Shown piece by piece: positions 17,111 through 26,304 of a stretch of 64,000 bases of DNA; within the stretch, counting starts at the first letter, position 1; the number at the start of each line of letters is the position of its first letter. The notes under the pieces are model-generated. The model had not been told where the DNA came from and made no database searches. It was given only the letters and a program-made list of their open reading frames with translations. Source of the DNA: Sphingobacterium puteale (GTDB lineage: Bacteria; Bacteroidota; Bacteroidia; Sphingobacteriales; Sphingobacteriaceae); assembly GCF_003627955.1 (NCBI RefSeq), contig NZ_RBWS01000001.1:62001-126000 (forward strand), in the 5' to 3' direction. Both the position numbers and the translations under genes were made by a program.

Positions 17111-19681
17111 TTAAAATCTAATTGCATAATTTATAGCCGGAACAATTCCAGAAAAGGAAGTCTGCTGAACAACAGGATTACCGCTGTCATCTTCAGAAAA
17201 GCTATAATAAAGTGGATTGCGTCGGTCCAACACATTATATAAACCGATGTTCAGTGTACTTCGTCGGCCTCTTTCCCTTTGTTTTTTTGTTTCTAGGTCT
17301 ATTGAACAACTGATATCTAAACGGCTGAACAATGGCATCCGATGAGAATTTCTATTCGAATAAATTGGAACGATAATCCCTTCATATTCCGTAAAACCCA
17401 TAGGATAGGTCAAAGGACGGCCTGATTGTAAAGTATAAAATGCATTTAAATGTATTAAACTACTCAGATCATACGATAAATTGCATTTTGCGACATGTGG
17501 AATATCAGCGTTTGCAACATATTCCCGATCTTTATTAATTCCCATAATTTTACGAAAAGACCGAGACCAACTATAGAAAAAAGTGCCATCAATGTTTCCA
17601 ACTCTTTTATTCAGTGAAAATTCCACCCCGTACATCCGGCCATTTCCCTGCTTGACCTGCGATTCAATAAAAGGGTTCAAAATAAGTTGCGCATGGTCAA
17701 TAAGCTCAACTTGATTTTTCATTTTCTTCCAGTATCCTTCCACACTGATGGAGCCTTTAAAAATCAATTTATGTAACCGAAAAGAAAAAGCATCTGCGGA
17801 TTGCGGTTTTATATTTTGGCCAGCAGGTATCCAAGCTTCCAGCGAAGAAAATGCCAACTCGTCATTTTGTAGCAGTTGGAGGTATTGATACAGTCTATTA
17901 TAGGAAAATCTCGCACTATATCCTGAACCAAATCTATACATCATTGTGATACGAGGTTCCAGCCCATAATATGTTTTCCTTTTATCGGCCTCTTCAGCCA
18001 ACATTTTATACTGATTATTATTCAGTAAGTAGTACCGTCCAAAAGAAGTGCTGGCAAACGCATTTACACGGGTACCTAACACCACGCGAAAGGTGGAATC
18101 TATTTTCCAGTTAAAAGAGGCATATCCGATATATTCATAGGCTTGTGCCCTAAAAATATTATCCTCATTATTGACATCTACTGGAGCAATCTCACCTGGT
18201 TTAAAGCGATGAAAGGTAGCCTGAGCTCCAAAATCCAGTGTACGCTCTAATCCCATAAAATAAGTAAAATCTGCTTTTAAGCTTTTATCCCTGATTTGCG
18301 TCAGCCAAGTTCTGTTATCAGAAGATTCTGGTTTACTGACATCCAGCTTATTACGATAATTACTAAGAATCGCTGAGACATTCATAAATAAACGTGGACT
18401 ATGCACATAATTCCACCGCAACGTTGAAGTCCAATTACCCCAACGATTTGTATTTTTATTTAGAGCCACCACCTCGTCCTGTCCTATATACCCTGAAAGA
18501 TAGATCTTATTTCGTTCTGTGAGAGCATAGTTCAATTTCACATTATAATCACTATAGGTTCCCTTGACATTAAATAACCGATACTCCGTATTTAATAGAT
18601 TTGAAATGCTTGAGCGCGCTGTAACCAAAAAAGATCCTTTACCTCTTTTGATAAATGGTCCCTCTGCCCCTAAACGTGCAACCAAAAGGCTTGTTCCACC
18701 AAAAAAATGCGTCGCCCCATTATCGCCGTCCCTTGTGTTCATTTCCATAATGGACGCTAGCCTACCGCCATAATTAGCAGGTATTCCATCCTTATAAATC
18801 TGCGTATGTTTTAAAATATCCGAATTGAATACAGAAGTCAGGCCAAATAAATGTGAGGGATTGTAAACCACAGCTTCATCAAGCAGAATAAGGTTCTGAT
18901 CCTTTCCACTACCACGTACAAAAAGATTACTTCCTCCTTCCGTTAGTCCATTAATGCCATTTTGCATCTGTAGAACCTTTATAATATCTGCTTCGCCCTT
19001 GTAGAAAGAATTATTTCGGAAGCGGGCCCAGTTTATTTTCTCATTCAAGCGCTGTTGTTCTCTATCAGCAACAATCGAATCAGTATCAACAACAACCTCT
19101 TTAAGGCTCATATCGACTGGCGAAAGCTTAATGAGGAGAAAACTATTCTCCATTTCAGGTGTAAAGTGGATATATTTTGTGCGATAACCAAGGTAACTCA
19201 CCACACAATCGTAGTTATTTTTTGGAAGCGTCAATGAATAGAAACCATAGTTGTTACTAAAACCGGTTCTATTTTTTTCAGCAATTACCAAACTGGCACC
19301 AATCAAACTCTCACCGCTCAAACTGTCAACAACTCGTCCTTTTATTGTGAAAGTTTTATCCTCAGGATAAAAAATCAATGCCCGATTGATTACTGTATAA
19401 CCAATTTTCGAATCCTTCAGCAAATAGTCAAGAACATCTTCCAGGCTAGTTTTATTGAAGTTCCTACCATAAATAATATTTCTGTTAAAGATCTGCTCAT
19501 CATAAGACATAGACACCCCATAATTTTTATGGATTTCCGTCAAAATCTGAATAATCTCTTTATTTTTTGTATCGATAGAAACTTGCAAACCCGAGAGATT
19601 GCTTTGGCTAAATGACTTTAGACAAGTAGAAATAAGCAGTCCGAAAAAAAAGAGAAAACGAGGCAGAACAATACCCTTCAT
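17111..19681 (-). CDS. TonB-dependent receptor with STN and carboxypeptidase-regulatory-like domains
   Basis: An 856-aa outer-membrane receptor. Order of parts: signal peptide (about 1-26), STN signalling domain (about 30-105), CarboxypepD_reg-like fold beginning FTIKGRVVDSLSGESLIGA (about 110-200), plug (about 230-345, with LFVRGSGKDQNLILLDE), then the beta barrel ending in Phe (AIRF). The STN domain is what FecA-type transducers use to pass a ligand signal to a FecR anti-sigma protein, and FecR and sigma genes lie directly upstream. Substrate unknown; siderophores, glycans or peptides are all possible. Confidence 0.9.
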   Translation of the reverse strand: MKGIVLPRFLFFFGLLISTCLKSFSQSNLSGLQVSIDTKNKEIIQILTEIHKNYGVSMSYDEQIFNRNIIYGRNFNKTSLEDVLDYLLKDSKIGYTVINRALIFYPEDKTFTIKGRVVDSLSGESLIGASLVIAEKNRTGFSNNYGFYSLTLPKNNYDCVVSYLGYRTKYIHFTPEMENSFLLIKLSPVDMSLKEVVVDTDSIVADREQQRLNEKINWARFRNNSFYKGEADIIKVLQMQNGINGLTEGGSNLFVRGSGKDQNLILLDEAVVYNPSHLFGLTSVFNSDILKHTQIYKDGIPANYGGRLASIMEMNTRDGDNGATHFFGGTSLLVARLGAEGPFIKRGKGSFLVTARSSISNLLNTEYRLFNVKGTYSDYNVKLNYALTERNKIYLSGYIGQDEVVALNKNTNRWGNWTSTLRWNYVHSPRLFMNVSAILSNYRNKLDVSKPESSDNRTWLTQIRDKSLKADFTYFMGLERTLDFGAQATFHRFKPGEIAPVDVNNEDNIFRAQAYEYIGYASFNWKIDSTFRVVLGTRVNAFASTSFGRYYLLNNNQYKMLAEEADKRKTYYGLEPRITMMYRFGSGYSARFSYNRLYQYLQLLQNDELAFSSLEAWIPAGQNIKPQSADAFSFRLHKLIFKGSISVEGYWKKMKNQVELIDHAQLILNPFIESQVKQGNGRMYGVEFSLNKRVGNIDGTFFYSWSRSFRKIMGINKDREYVANADIPHVAKCNLSYDLSSLIHLNAFYTLQSGRPLTYPMGFTEYEGIIVPIYSNRNSHRMPLFSRLDISCSIDLETKKQRERGRRSTLNIGLYNVLDRRNPLYYSFSEDDSGNPVVQQTSFSGIVPAINYAIRF

Positions 19682-19699
19682 AGCAATACTCCTCAGCCT

Positions 19700-20713
19700 C
19701 TACTCGTAGATACTGTACCCCTTTTTACTTGCTTTCCATTTCACATTTAATGTCTTGGAAAGAATTTGCACAATTTCATTCAATGATTGGCCATCGAAAT
19801 ACATGCTCAACTTACGGGCTTTTAAATTATCTCCAACCACAATGATGTTGGATTGAAAACGTTTTGTAAGATCAAAACAAATATTATCTAAGCGTTCATT
19901 GGTGTAACTGAGTTTCTGGGCTACTTTATGCTCATTCTCCAAATTATCAGGAGTAGCCTTTGATAAGGAAGCGGTCTCTTTTTTAAAGAATCCCTTTTCA
20001 TTCTTTTGTAGAATCAGTTCTTTTGCCGAAGGCCCCTTACTGCCACTCAATGCTACGGTCCCTTCTTTCACTAGCACCTCTACATCCTCAGCGAGTAAGT
20101 TAACTTCAAAAGATGTACCGATATCACGCACATAATTATGTGCCAGTTCGACCACGAAAGAAGTAGTGCGCCCATGCTTTACATCAAAAAATGCCTTCCC
20201 CTTTTTTAATGCAACAATACGTTGCTGGTTAAATGTGCGTTTATTAAACGACGCCTCTGCGCCCGCATGTAATACTAGCACAGAGCTGTCGGGCAGTAAT
20301 ATAGGCTCCTGTTCTACCGATCCATATAATTGGACTTCATATCCCATCCAGCGGTCAAAGTTCAGGTAGCATGCAAGTCCAATCATCAGCAATACTGCCG
20401 CAGCAACAAGTTTCATCCAGGGTTTCCAGATTGCTTTCATAGGTGTAGGCAGCGTTGCTTCATCAGTTGCCGGTGCCCGATCCAACCGTTGTTTAAATCT
20501 ATCCCACTGGCTATTGGTATCTACATTTTTATAATGTTCCAGCACAATAAGGTCATCGGATAGTGTTCTGACTTCATTATATAGTTTCGGATTTTCCACA
20601 TCCTCAGAAAGCCAACGTTCAAGCAACAGCCTTTCCTCAGCGGAAATAACCCCATCCAGATCTTTCTGGATCAAGTCATAGGGAATAAATCTTGACGTAT
20701 TGTTTTCTTCCAT
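19700..20713 (-). CDS. FecR-family anti-sigma regulator
   Basis: A 337-aa single-pass membrane protein. A cytoplasmic N-terminal part (1-100) should bind the sigma factor, a transmembrane helix covers about 101-118, and a periplasmic FecR domain follows with LPDSSVLVLHAGA, GKAFFDVKH and VRDIGTSFEV. A C-terminal DUF4974-like domain (about 265-337) has the RLDNICFDLTKRF segment. FecR proteins carry the signal from the receptor's STN domain to the ECF sigma factor. It is 2 bases downstream of the sigma gene and 18 bases upstream of the receptor gene. Confidence 0.92.
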   Translation of the reverse strand: MEENNTSRFIPYDLIQKDLDGVISAEERLLLERWLSEDVENPKLYNEVRTLSDDLIVLEHYKNVDTNSQWDRFKQRLDRAPATDEATLPTPMKAIWKPWMKLVAAAVLLMIGLACYLNFDRWMGYEVQLYGSVEQEPILLPDSSVLVLHAGAEASFNKRTFNQQRIVALKKGKAFFDVKHGRTTSFVVELAHNYVRDIGTSFEVNLLAEDVEVLVKEGTVALSGSKGPSAKELILQKNEKGFFKKETASLSKATPDNLENEHKVAQKLSYTNERLDNICFDLTKRFQSNIIVVGDNLKARKLSMYFDGQSLNEIVQILSKTLNVKWKASKKGYSIYE

Positions 20714-20715
20714 AT

Positions 20716-21330
20716 TTATATGATAACAAACTGAACAAAAAGTCCTAATGAAAAAAATAAAAAGCCAATTAGGAACAGTACATATACTTCTCGCTTTGCC
20801 AATGCAACCCGAATTTTATCATAGGCAATGGTCAAATGATTTTTAACGGTTTTAATGGAGATTCCCAATTGATCCGCAATTTCTTGCTGTTTCATCTTAT
20901 CGTATTTACTCATGAGAACAATTTTCCGACATTGTGGAGGCAACTCTTCTAATATACTTTCGATCATTAACAATTTGGATTCATATAAAGTCGCGTGATC
21001 AGTTTGGTCCGCATCGTCTGCTGGATTCAAATCTTTTAAATAATTCTTATTTCGATCCTTCAGGCGCTGGTTCTTTTTAAGGTGAGTAAGTGAAAGGTTG
21101 ATGACACTGCGCGATAGATAAGCTCCGAGGGATTGATTAATAACCAGCTTGCCCGCATTTTCCCATAACATCATAAATACATCATTTGTCAGTTCCTCGG
21201 CGATCGCTTCATCTTTCAGGTACCGAAAAGACAATGTATATAATTTACAGAAGTAGGCTTTATAAATAGTTTCAAAAGCATCTCTATCTTTATGAACTAT
21301 CTTTTTGAGCAGCTCAACGTCGTTTGACAT
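20716..21330 (-). CDS. ECF-type RNA polymerase sigma factor (FecI-like) with hydrophobic tail
   Basis: A 204-aa ECF sigma factor. Region 2 covers about residues 15-85 (AFETIYKAYFCKLY and EELTNDVFMMLWEN), and region 4 covers about 120-178 (LPPQCRKIVLMSKY and the helix-turn-helix KQQEIADQLGISIKTVKNHL). It should direct transcription of this cassette. After region 4 there is a strongly hydrophobic C-terminus (about 182-204, including FLIGFLFFSLGLFVQF) that reads like a membrane anchor. First gene of the minus-strand operon sigma - fecR - receptor - DUF4249. Confidence 0.9.
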   Translation of the reverse strand: MSNDVELLKKIVHKDRDAFETIYKAYFCKLYTLSFRYLKDEAIAEELTNDVFMMLWENAGKLVINQSLGAYLSRSVINLSLTHLKKNQRLKDRNKNYLKDLNPADDADQTDHATLYESKLLMIESILEELPPQCRKIVLMSKYDKMKQQEIADQLGISIKTVKNHLTIAYDKIRVALAKREVYVLFLIGFLFFSLGLFVQFVII

Positions 21331-21514
21331 AGGACTTTGGTAAAGCTAATAATAATCGTATGTAAAAGTAATCAAATTCCTTGGAGATTTCATCCAGTCT
21401 ATCTAATTTACAACAAATGAAGCCCAAGCATTAGTTTAACGTAAAAAAAAAACAAAACGCCACACAACAAGTAAGTTTCATTTATATTTTTTATTTTTAC
21501 AGAAAATCAAATTT

Positions 21515-22357
21515 ATGTTAAAAAAATATTTCTTTGCGAGTTGTATTACATGTATTTTATTTTCTTGCGCTAAAGACAATTATCCTGAAACACCAGAAGT
21601 AATTACACCAGAAGAAAAAGAAACTATATCCTATAGTGATAAGTTGATTAAAAATATCAATGTTCATACTGAAGTAAATACGGTTAATATTTTTAACGAA
21701 ACACTAATTGGAGTATATGACAAAGAAAACCATAAGGATTACCGATCATTTATCGATTGGAATAACGTTTTTGTAGATTCCGTAGTATGGCATATTGACG
21801 ATGTTCTTCATTACAATACACGCAGTGAGAAAAATCTGGCATATAGAGGGATCACATTCAACAAACCTGGTGATTATGAATTCGACCTTCTACTTTATAA
21901 AGACAGTAAAGTTATAAAAAGATCTAGTTTAACCTTAAGAGCTATTGCAGGAAAAGACTTTTTTAATGTCAATTGGAAAACACCACCGAGTAATAGCATT
22001 GTGGGACAATCCTATTCCTACAAAAAAGGCTACCGCATAGATCAAACTTATGCGAAAGGGCTACATCCATATAGTTATGTGAGCCTCTATTATGGTGACC
22101 AATTTCCAAAGCAAACTCCGGAAAAAGAAAAAGAATATTTAATGGAAGTAGCACAAGCAACGTATGGCACGCCTACATTTGTTACTACAAAAAATAATCA
22201 AACGGAACTTGATGAGAAGTATACCCAGCTTTTCAAAAACAAATTGCCTTACGCCCCAACAGCGATTTGGGAAAACAGCACCTCTTCAATCGCCTTAGTA
22301 GGTGTTCCAAAAGATGCTATTGAAACTTACTTCATCATCGCAGAACCCAAATATTAA
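21515..22357 (+). CDS. Orphan lipoprotein of unknown function
   Basis: A 280-aa protein with a clear lipoprotein signal: basic start MLKKY, hydrophobic core, and lipobox LFSC with Cys18. The region just after the cysteine is Pro/Glu-rich, which in Bacteroidota often accompanies surface-exposed lipoproteins. I recognise no family. It is not rich in tryptophan repeats or known binding motifs. It is divergent from the sigma/receptor operon (184-base gap) and ends before a strong terminator, so it is a stand-alone transcription unit and could conceivably be controlled by that sigma factor. Confidence 0.8.
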   Translation: MLKKYFFASCITCILFSCAKDNYPETPEVITPEEKETISYSDKLIKNINVHTEVNTVNIFNETLIGVYDKENHKDYRSFIDWNNVFVDSVVWHIDDVLHYNTRSEKNLAYRGITFNKPGDYEFDLLLYKDSKVIKRSSLTLRAIAGKDFFNVNWKTPPSNSIVGQSYSYKKGYRIDQTYAKGLHPYSYVSLYYGDQFPKQTPEKEKEYLMEVAQATYGTPTFVTTKNNQTELDEKYTQLFKNKLPYAPTAIWENSTSSIALVGVPKDAIETYFIIAEPKY

Positions 22358-22368
22358 AAAATATATTT

Positions 22369-22389
22369 AAGCCTCCGTTATGGAGGCTT
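22369..22389 (+). terminator. Terminator after the orphan lipoprotein
   Basis: An 8-bp stem AAGCCTCC/GGAGGCTT with a 5-base loop followed by a T run, 11 bases past the stop. Its end lies only 6 bases before the -7-like element of the next gene, so terminator and promoter overlap in position. Confidence 0.85.
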
Positions 22390-22395
22390 TTTCAC

Positions 22396-22403
22396 TACCT
22401 TCG
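22396..22403 (+). promoter_or_regulatory. Putative -7-like element (TACCTTCG)
   Basis: One mismatch from TAnnTTTG, 4 bases before the ATG of the SPATA20-like gene. If used, the transcript would start at or next to the AUG. Confidence 0.38.
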
Positions 22404-22407
22404 TCCT

Positions 22408-24408
22408 ATGGCGAATCAACTTCAGTTTGAAAACTCTCCTTACCTTAAGCAACATGCGCACAATCCCGTGGATTGGATGCCCTGGGGAGCGGACGCCTTA
22501 AAAAAGGCGAAGGAAGAAAATAAACTTATTATTGTCAGCATAGGCTATTCAGCCTGCCATTGGTGTCATGTGATGGAACGGGAGAGTTTTGAAAACTCGG
22601 CTATTGCGCAGACCATGAACAAATTTTTTGTGTCTATCAAAATTGACCGCGAAGAACGCCCTGATATTGACCAAGTGTATATGCTCGCTGTCCAATTAAT
22701 GACCAATGCCGGTGGATGGCCTTTGAATTGCATCTGCCTACCTGATGGTCGTCCAATTTATGGCGGCACTTATTTCAAACCCCATGACTGGCAGAACATC
22801 CTGTTACAGATTGCACAGATGTGGGAAGAAAAACCCGAGGTAGCTTTGGATTACGCCAATAAATTGGAGAATGGAATCCAACGGGCGGAGAAACTTCCCA
22901 TCCACCCCATTCCCGAACAATACACGCACCAGGATCTCGAAGACATCGTTTTACCATGGAGCGAAACATTCGACCAGAAAGAAGGAGGCTACAAAAGAGC
23001 CCCCAAATTTCCCCTGCCCAACAACTGGCTGTTCCTTTTAAAGTATGCTGTTCTAAACGAAGACCAGGCGATCTTGAACCACGTCCATTTTACCCTGAAA
23101 AAAATCGGTTCGGGAGGAATCTATGATCAGATTGGCGGCGGTTTTGCCCGATATTCAGTAGACCACTACTGGCATATCCCCCATTTTGAAAAAATGCTTT
23201 ACGACAACGGACAGCTGCTTTCTCTTTATGCCGAAGCTTATCAACAAAATAAAGATCCATTTTATAAAAGAATTATTGAAGAAACAATTGCTTGGGCAGA
23301 GCGTGAAATGCTGGCTCCTAATCACGGTTTCTATAGTGCTTTGGATGCTGATAGCGAAGGCGTCGAAGGGAAATACTACTCTTTTTCGAAAGCTGAATTT
23401 GATGAAGTTCTAAGTAAAGATGCGGAATTATTCCGCCGGTATTTTAATATTTCTGAAATCGGAAACTGGGAAGAAGAGCATACAAACGTTCCCATTTGCG
23501 CCATTAATGCAGACCAACTTGCCACAGAAGTCAATATGTCACCTGACGAATGGGCAGAGTTTTTAAAAATATCGAAGACAAAACTTTACGATTATCGGGA
23601 ACAACGTGTTCGTCCCGGACTCGATCATAAACAATTGACAACCTGGAACGCCCTCTTATTAAAGGGATTGATAGACGCATACCGAAGTCTTGGCGATACG
23701 CATTTTCTGGATCTCGCATTGAACAATGCAACATTCATTTGTGAACAACTTATTCAGGAGAACAGCTATATATTACATCAACCGCAGGATGCAAACCGTG
23801 CAATATCAGGTTTTCTGGACGATTATGCTTTTACGATAGAAGCCTTTATAGCTTTATATGAAGCGACATTTGATCAAAAATGGTTGATCATCGGACGTCA
23901 GCTTGCTGACAAAGCCATCGCATTATTTTATGATCCCGAACAAAAAACATTCTACTATACTTCTGTAGAAGCGGAAGAACTAATCGCCCGAAAAAGTGAG
24001 ATCATGGATAACGTGATCCCCTCTTCTTCTTCAACGATGGTCCGTCAGTTGAAACGTCTGGGTTTACTTTTTGACGATGAAAATTATACCGCCATAGCTG
24101 ATCAGTTGTTGGCGAATGTATTTCCTCAAATCAAAACTTACGGTTCCGCGTATTCAAATTGGGCAATATTATTGCTAGAAGAAATATATGGGATCAATGA
24201 AATTGCATTGACAGGCGAGGGGGCATTAGCTTTTCGCTCTGAACTGGATCAATATTATATACCCAATAAAATAGTACTCGGCGGGACGGAAGAAAGTCTT
24301 CCACTCCTGGAGAATAGAATCGGAAAGGAAACAAAAGCATATCTTTGCAAAAATAAGACCTGTAGTCTTCCACAAGATTCCATAACAGCGTTAATAAATT
24401 ATATTTAA
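22408..24408 (+). CDS. SPATA20/YyaL-like thioredoxin-domain protein (DUF255)
   Basis: A 666-aa protein of the SSP411/YyaL family. The N-terminal thioredoxin-fold domain (about 1-165) has [15 protein letters not shown] and the active-site-like CHWC (Cys50, Cys53). The remainder looks like an (alpha/alpha)6 barrel related to six-hairpin glycosidases and epimerases, with [13 protein letters not shown] and a [12 protein letters not shown] block. No signal peptide is seen, so it is probably cytoplasmic. Family function is poorly known; a redox or carbohydrate-related role is only suggested by the folds. Length is normal for the family. Confidence 0.88.
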   Translation: MANQLQFENSPYLKQHAHNPVDWMPWGADALKKAKEENKLIIVSIGYSACHWCHVMERESFENSAIAQTMNKFFVSIKIDREERPDIDQVYMLAVQLMTNAGGWPLNCICLPDGRPIYGGTYFKPHDWQNILLQIAQMWEEKPEVALDYANKLENGIQRAEKLPIHPIPEQYTHQDLEDIVLPWSETFDQKEGGYKRAPKFPLPNNWLFLLKYAVLNEDQAILNHVHFTLKKIGSGGIYDQIGGGFARYSVDHYWHIPHFEKMLYDNGQLLSLYAEAYQQNKDPFYKRIIEETIAWAEREMLAPNHGFYSALDADSEGVEGKYYSFSKAEFDEVLSKDAELFRRYFNISEIGNWEEEHTNVPICAINADQLATEVNMSPDEWAEFLKISKTKLYDYREQRVRPGLDHKQLTTWNALLLKGLIDAYRSLGDTHFLDLALNNATFICEQLIQENSYILHQPQDANRAISGFLDDYAFTIEAFIALYEATFDQKWLIIGRQLADKAIALFYDPEQKTFYYTSVEAEELIARKSEIMDNVIPSSSSTMVRQLKRLGLLFDDENYTAIADQLLANVFPQIKTYGSAYSNWAILLLEEIYGINEIALTGEGALAFRSELDQYYIPNKIVLGGTEESLPLLENRIGKETKAYLCKNKTCSLPQDSITALINYI

Positions 24409-24445
24409 TAAACGGTAGTCCAAGGCTACCAAAAATCAAAATCAG

Positions 24446-24943
24446 ATGGCTATAAAAGCAAACGACGTCGTAGCATTGACTTACAGACTTCACACAGTAG
24501 AAAACGGTGAAAAAGTTTTCGTTGAAGAAACAACTGCAGAACAACCTTTAGACTTCTTATATGGTGTAGGTATGATGTTGCCTAAATTTGAAGAAAACAT
24601 CGCTGACTTAAATGTAGGTGACAAAGCTTCTTTCGAATTGGTACCAGAAGATGCTTACGGTGAAAAAGACGAAAGAGCATTCGCACAATTGCCCGTTGAT
24701 ATGTTCAAAGAAACTGGCTTACCTCCAGTAGGCGAAGTATTGCCTTTGCAAGACAACCAAGGAAACCAATTCCGCGCTGTCGTTGCAGAAGTAACTCCAG
24801 AAATTGTTATTGCGGACTTAAACCACCCAATGGCTGGTAAAACGTTGAATTTCGATATCGAAATCTTAACTGTACGCCCTGCTACGGAAGAAGAATTGTC
24901 TCACGGACATTCTCATGGTGTAGATGGCACACAAGGTCACTAA
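24446..24943 (+). CDS. FKBP-type peptidyl-prolyl cis-trans isomerase, SlyD-like
   Basis: A 165-aa SlyD-like FKBP. The FKBP core with an inserted-flap region covers about 5-140: PLDFLYGVGMMLPKFEENI, VGDKASFELVPEDAYGE and a DLNHPMAGKTLNFDIEI block typical of SlyD. A short His-containing tail (HGHSHG) could bind Ni2+ or other metals. These cytoplasmic proteins catalyse proline isomerisation and act as chaperones. Codon use looks more biased than its neighbours (many GAA, AAA, CCA), hinting at high expression. It ends just before a strong terminator. Confidence 0.9.
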   Translation: MAIKANDVVALTYRLHTVENGEKVFVEETTAEQPLDFLYGVGMMLPKFEENIADLNVGDKASFELVPEDAYGEKDERAFAQLPVDMFKETGLPPVGEVLPLQDNQGNQFRAVVAEVTPEIVIADLNHPMAGKTLNFDIEILTVRPATEEELSHGHSHGVDGTQGH

Positions 24944-24954
24944 TCAATGATCAA

Positions 24955-24998
24955 GTAAAACAAAAAAGGACGTTAATCGACGTCCTTTTTTGTTTTAC
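24955..24998. terminator. Strong bidirectional-looking terminator after the slyD-like gene
   Basis: A perfect 18-bp inverted repeat (24955-24972 with 24981-24998) with an 8-base loop. The stem holds a GGACG/CGTCC core and A6/T6 runs. Confidence 0.9.
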
Positions 24999-25037
24999 TC
25001 GATTCAAAATATGTAACTTGTTTCTAAAACACCCATT

Positions 25038-25727
25038 ATGCTCACATTTGCTGAAAAAGTAATTTCTTTCAACAAGCAGCTTCATTATCAGGGAGACCTT
25101 CCTTCCGATTTTAATGTCATCAACCCCTACCTCGATAACCCTGAAACGCTGGTTGTCATGGAACAATTTTACAATAAGTACTACAACAATACACTCAAAC
25201 GCAAGTTTATCATCGGGATCAACCCCAGTAGACATGGCGCTGGCGTCACTGGCGTGCCTTTTACCGACACCAAACGATTGTATAGTGCCTGTGGCATAAA
25301 AATGCAATCCGCACACACACATGAAATCTCCTCGGTATTTATGTACGATATGATTGAAGCCTATGGCGGGCCTGAGATCTTCTATAAGCAATTTTACATC
25401 AATTCCCCCTTTCCCTTAGCTATCGTCAGACATACCAAGCCCGACAGCTGGATAAATGCCAACTATTACGATGATAAGCAGCTTTTTGAAATGGTGAAAC
25501 CCTTTATGATTGAATCCCTAAAGCAGCATATTTCTATGGGACTGGAAACTGACGAAGTCTTTGTCCTCGGAAAGAAAAATGCGACGTTCCTCGCAAAAAT
25601 CAACAAAGAAGAGAAACTTTTTGGAGAGATGATCATCCTGGATCATCCCCGTTATATCCAACAATATAAATCAAAAGACAAACAATTGTATATTGACAAT
25701 TATATCCGATTATTAAGCAGTTTGTAA
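25038..25727 (+). CDS. SMUG2-type uracil-DNA glycosylase family protein (DUF4918)
   Basis: A 229-aa protein of the DUF4918 family, which I recognise as the SMUG2 branch of the uracil-DNA glycosylase superfamily. The first active-site motif reads GINPSRHGAGVTGVPFTD (about residues 59-76), where the Asn and Pro fit the SMUG-like motif 1. The later VFVLGKKNATFL and LDHPRYIQQY segments occupy the place of motif 2, where a His would help expel the base. It should excise uracil or other deaminated bases from DNA. It is a single gene, and what follows is the accessory patch at 25.8-27.8 kb. Confidence 0.78.
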   Translation: MLTFAEKVISFNKQLHYQGDLPSDFNVINPYLDNPETLVVMEQFYNKYYNNTLKRKFIIGINPSRHGAGVTGVPFTDTKRLYSACGIKMQSAHTHEISSVFMYDMIEAYGGPEIFYKQFYINSPFPLAIVRHTKPDSWINANYYDDKQLFEMVKPFMIESLKQHISMGLETDEVFVLGKKNATFLAKINKEEKLFGEMIILDHPRYIQQYKSKDKQLYIDNYIRLLSSL

Positions 25728-26304
25728 AATGTGGATAAGTGTGTTAATTTACTGAACACCAACCTTATTTATGTTGATAAGTAATCTCACCTATTAAGGC
25801 GATATTTTGCTACTTCCTCTATCGGCCAGCTGTAAGTCGTTTAAGTAGGTCCAATAGTGAGTCATTGCTTTACTTTGAGAACCGAGTCCGTGTCTTATCG
25901 ACTATTTACCCGTCGTTCGAAGATGACTCGAGGCACCTTCGGGCCTTATTCGTACTTGAAAGCAGATAAGAGCATTTTCCGAGAGGCTTACTACCGCCTT
26001 ATCTCCGAGTTTAACTCGGACTCACCACGGACTCATGTCGCTCTCACCACGGATACACCCTAACCCCGACACGGAGATGTATCGAAGGAGATACGAAAGG
26101 GCATCGAAGCAGAAGTCTTGCATCCATGCGATATTCGCCATAATCTTTACTTGAACAGTTAATCAAAAAAATCCACTGCAAATTTCATAATTGTCATTTA
26201 CCAGCAATTATCATTTTGACAAAGCCCTATACTTACCAATTTTCATTTTCCTAAAAATAAACAATTATTTGTTTTTCAACATCTTAATTACTTAAATTCA
26301 ACCT
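25728..26304. other. Intergenic region with a compositionally odd block
   Basis: About 577 bases. Positions 25780-26140 are clearly richer in G and C than the flanks and hold internal repeats: CTCACCACGGA twice (around 26018 and 26043), an AGATAAG...CTTATCT inverted repeat, and CCGAGTTTAACTCGG. Open frames here are short and resemble nothing I know. The flanking bases are AT-rich. It could be a structured RNA, a decayed insert or part of a dispersed repeat; I cannot decide from one copy. Confidence 0.45.

Noticed and set aside
25857..26063. A 68-codon frame in the odd non-coding block as a gene
   Set aside because: No start context, no family resemblance, and its sequence is explained by the repeats and higher GC of the block.
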